Shown here: positions 22,169 to 23,914 of the stretch, piece after piece | Layout of the letters: each line of letters starts with the position of its first letter | Numbering within the stretch: the stretch's first letter is position 1 | Virus record (IMG/VR): IMGVR_UViG_3300032931_000315 | Location: 1-23,914 of that record | Origin: a virus | DNA length: 23,914 bases | Reading direction: 5' to 3' (one strand) | The notes under the pieces: model-generated | What the model saw: only the letters and a program-made list of their open reading frames with translations | What the model was told of the DNA's origin: nothing | The model's database searches: none | Position numbers and translations under genes: made by a program

Positions 22169-22707
22169 GCGTAACCCTCTTTCTCAAGACGTTCAAATAA
22201 TTTTTGTTGCGTCGATTCATCGACGCATTCCACGAATATCCCAAACTGCTCATCCGGAATCTTCGCATCTTTTTTGGACATCTTGCTAATCTCGCCGCGA
22301 AGCTCCGCGATCCTCATATCCAGGAACGCGGTATCTTTCGGCATCTGCTTTTGCATCGCCTCGATATATTGGCTGATATCCTCGATAAACTGGCCCTGGA
22401 TCAGCGGGTTATTGAGGGATAAATTCAGCAGCTTCTCATCGGCGGCGCTGCAATCGACCGTGACGCAGATACATTGCTTGACGCCCAGGGCCGCCAGTGC
22501 CTTGAGCCGCTGATGACCGCCGACGATTGTTTTCTTGCCGCCGCGGACGTTGATGATGATGGGCTCGACGCATCCGAACCGCTCGATGCTCTTAGTCAGT
22601 CCGGCCAGGGCCTCGTCATCAATCGTCCGGGGATTATAATCCGCCGCCTTGAGCTGCGAGAGTTTGAACGTCTTAATCCCCGGTGTTTGAATCGTCGATT
22701 TACTCAT
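22147..22707 (-). CDS. ParB-like nuclease/NTPase-domain protein
   Basis: 186 residues. The N-terminal half is a ParB/Spo0J-like domain: LSQLKAADYNPRTIDDEALA (NPR at 25-27) and IVGGHQRLKALAALG (63-77). The C-terminal half is helical and ends VECVDESTQQKLFERLEKEG then CRLLTL, a tail I associate with phage ParB-like proteins that accompany DNA modification genes. There is no helix-turn-helix of chromosome-partition ParB. Reported activities of related domains include CTP binding and DNA nicking; none can be assigned here. The ribosome binding site (GAAGGGA) lies in the dispersed repeat upstream. It overlaps the ABC-GNAT gene. Confidence 0.8.
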   Translation of the reverse strand: MSKSTIQTPGIKTFKLSQLKAADYNPRTIDDEALAGLTKSIERFGCVEPIIINVRGGKKTIVGGHQRLKALAALGVKQCICVTVDCSAADEKLLNLSLNNPLIQGQFIEDISQYIEAMQKQMPKDTAFLDMRIAELRGEISKMSKKDAKIPDEQFGIFVECVDESTQQKLFERLEKEGYACRLLTL

Positions 22708-22757
22708 CTTCGTGTCCCTTCGTGCCCCCGCCTCGGCGGGTAAACTTCGTGGTGATA
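22707..22757. repeat. CTTCGTG repeat with CCCGCC-TC-GGCGGG palindrome
   Basis: CTTCGTGTCCCTTCGTG, a perfect palindrome at 22727-22740, and ACTTCGTGGTGAT fill the spacer between the 347-residue gene and the ParB-like gene. The repeat provides the ParB-like ribosome binding site. Confidence 0.8.
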
Positions 22758-22758
22758 A

Positions 22759-23802
22759 CTAAACGATCGGTCGAAATTCCGTGTGGTTGCACTCCAGGCA
22801 TTTCGAGGGTTGTTCAGCTTGTATATATTGCTTGAAACAGTTTTTACATTCCCATACTTGCGGAGTCTTATCTGTCCGGTCCTCATCGGATGGATCAGCC
22901 TCTGTTTTGGCTTCTCGCCGCGTCGCCGGCCGGGCCGGGTTATTCTCGCGTTGCTCGGTTTCGTCGGCGGCTTTTTGCTTGACCATCTTACGCAGTCGCT
23001 TGGCCTCGGCCTTTTCGCCGCGGGCCTCGGCGGCGACGGCCGCGGCCTCTTCCTCGATGCTGAAAATACCCAGATATTTCACTTGACCGTCGATACAAAC
23101 AATTACTTCATATCGCGGCGTCCCATCGGCCAGCGGCTTACCGAGCTTGACGCCCTTGTAGTGAGTCAGCTTGGACTGCCGATCTTTCTTCGGCCCTGCC
23201 GGCGGCTTAGTTTTTTTGGGCGGTTTGGCGGAATTGTTATCACGCTGCTTGATCAAGTCGCTGATACGCTGTATTTCAGACTTGTCACTAAGTCTCTTAG
23301 CCACGGCCATTGCCGCTTCGAGCATGTCGGTAAATGTGCCAAGAGATTGATTCTTTTTTGCCTGCCCATCCCAGTAGTTCGCCCGGTATTTGGTCGGGCC
23401 ACCCGGCAGATGAGATATAACAGGGACAACCCCCTTGAATTTCCCAGGTTTAATGATGTGCCGAGATCCTTTTTGAGACCCTGGCCGACCACTTGATTGA
23501 ATAGCCGTTTTCATCTTTAGCGGGCCCCGCCGGCGCTCGGGCGACGGTATATCCTGCTCTGTCATCAGAGCAGGCGACAGAATTTCTGCCGGCGGTTGAA
23601 TAGGTCCGCTCATTTCGACACGGAGCTTTTGGGTGATAGCGTCGGCTTGTTCAACACTTGTCAGAGGTGCCGCTAAAACGCCCGGGTCATCCTCCATCGT
23701 TCTGAGCAACTCCTCCGCCCGGCGGATGTCATCCATCTGGTGTTCGAGGGCCGCCCGGCGAAGGGCCAGCTCCTCAATCGTCAATCGCACATAGTCCTTC
23801 AT
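22759..23802 (-). CDS. AP2-like repeat protein with C-terminal zinc ribbon
   Basis: 347 residues. Residues 1-40 form a charged helix (coiled-coil-like). Two related segments, about 120-180 (FKGVVPVI ... KYRANYWDGQ ... LGTF...EAAMAVAKR) and about 214-275 (YKGVKLGK ... RYEVIVCIDG ... LGIF...EEAAAVAAEA), have the AP2/ERF-like pattern GV-YR-G-LG-F-EEA-A, a DNA-binding three-strand fold common in phage HNH and accessory proteins. The last 35 residues hold Cys319, Cys322, Cys335 and Cys338 (WECKNCF ... CLECNH), a zinc ribbon. Lysine/proline linkers separate the domains. AAGGGA precedes the ATG. Probably a DNA-binding accessory or regulator; no nuclease motif is seen. Confidence 0.65.
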   Translation of the reverse strand: MKDYVRLTIEELALRRAALEHQMDDIRRAEELLRTMEDDPGVLAAPLTSVEQADAITQKLRVEMSGPIQPPAEILSPALMTEQDIPSPERRRGPLKMKTAIQSSGRPGSQKGSRHIIKPGKFKGVVPVISHLPGGPTKYRANYWDGQAKKNQSLGTFTDMLEAAMAVAKRLSDKSEIQRISDLIKQRDNNSAKPPKKTKPPAGPKKDRQSKLTHYKGVKLGKPLADGTPRYEVIVCIDGQVKYLGIFSIEEEAAAVAAEARGEKAEAKRLRKMVKQKAADETEQRENNPARPATRREAKTEADPSDEDRTDKTPQVWECKNCFKQYIQAEQPSKCLECNHTEFRPIV

Positions 23803-23914
23803 CGTGATTCCCTTCGAATGGCGTCGTTCTTAACTTCAACACACACAAACCCTTACGTATGTAAACCCGTTAAAAAAAATTCTGAACCCATCCCGAAACC
23901 GCAGTTCGTTTATC
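23803..23914 (-). other. Upstream region of the leftward operon (start of window)
   Basis: No gene is seen. It has a ribosome binding site (AAGGGA) near the 347-residue ORF, an A/T-rich run, and a short dyad TTAC-GTAT-GTAA near 23855. A promoter cannot be assigned with confidence; a regulatory site in the dyad is possible. Confidence 0.3.

Noticed and set aside
22147-22707. Plasmid or chromosome partition ParB
   Set aside because: Lacks the helix-turn-helix and the usual length, and there is no ParA gene beside it.
22783-23496. Plus-strand frame of 237 codons with hydrophobic start
   Set aside because: It is antisense to the AP2-like/zinc-ribbon gene; the hydrophobic start is the complement of the zinc-ribbon codons and there is no ribosome binding site.

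Overview
The window is a lambda-type late (packaging and morphogenesis) region of a tailed phage or prophage. Almost everything is read leftwards on the minus strand. From right to left the order is: a small accessory block (AP2-like/zinc-ribbon protein, ParB-like protein, ABC-ATPase/GNAT fusion, and an ASCH protein on the opposite strand); small terminase, a 45-residue peptide, GpA-type large terminase, a zinc-ribbon protein; a gpW-like joining protein, portal, S49 protease with a nested scaffold, a capsid decoration protein, the major capsid protein; head-completion, gpZ-like and tail-terminator-like proteins; tail tube, tail-assembly chaperone with a -1 frameshift product; a small virion-like protein; three large fibre/spike-type proteins that start with Sec-type signal peptides; a second tail-terminator-like paralogue; and a tape measure protein cut by the left edge. 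No integrase, lysis gene, tRNA, CRISPR array or unambiguous host gene is visible, so I cannot tell integrated prophage from free phage.

Host: the sequence is bacterial, uses Shine-Dalgarno starts and is moderately GC-rich. Many gene junctions carry short dispersed repeats built on phrases such as GTGTTTATTCGTGTTCATTC, CCACAGAGG, CCTGTTATCC and CTTCGACAGGCTCA. I associate such junction repeats with Planctomycetota (Phycisphaerae-like) and related environmental genomes. This host guess is an inference of moderate confidence and was not checked against a database.

Three aspects stand out. (1) The ParB-like, ABC-GNAT and ASCH genes form a compact block beside the terminase. I propose a nucleic-acid modification or protection system; the GNAT half has a histidine-tyrosine box that looks Mom-like to me. 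(2) The repeats have entered coding sequence: they form the N-terminal/signal-peptide codons of one spike gene, probably of a second, a linker in the small terminase, and the ends of TerS and TerL. (3) Two nearly identical 45-base hairpins, each with a leftward T tract and an anti-Shine-Dalgarno sequence in the loop, stand directly before the gpW-portal block and the major capsid gene, which suggests control points in the late operon.

Classical lambda-like expression devices are also visible: an AAAAAAC slippery heptamer producing a G/GT-type chaperone, and an in-frame internal start with a strong ribosome binding site inside the protease gene giving a Nu3-like scaffold. The tail order is abnormal: fibre-like genes and a tail-terminator paralogue lie between the chaperone and the tape measure gene.
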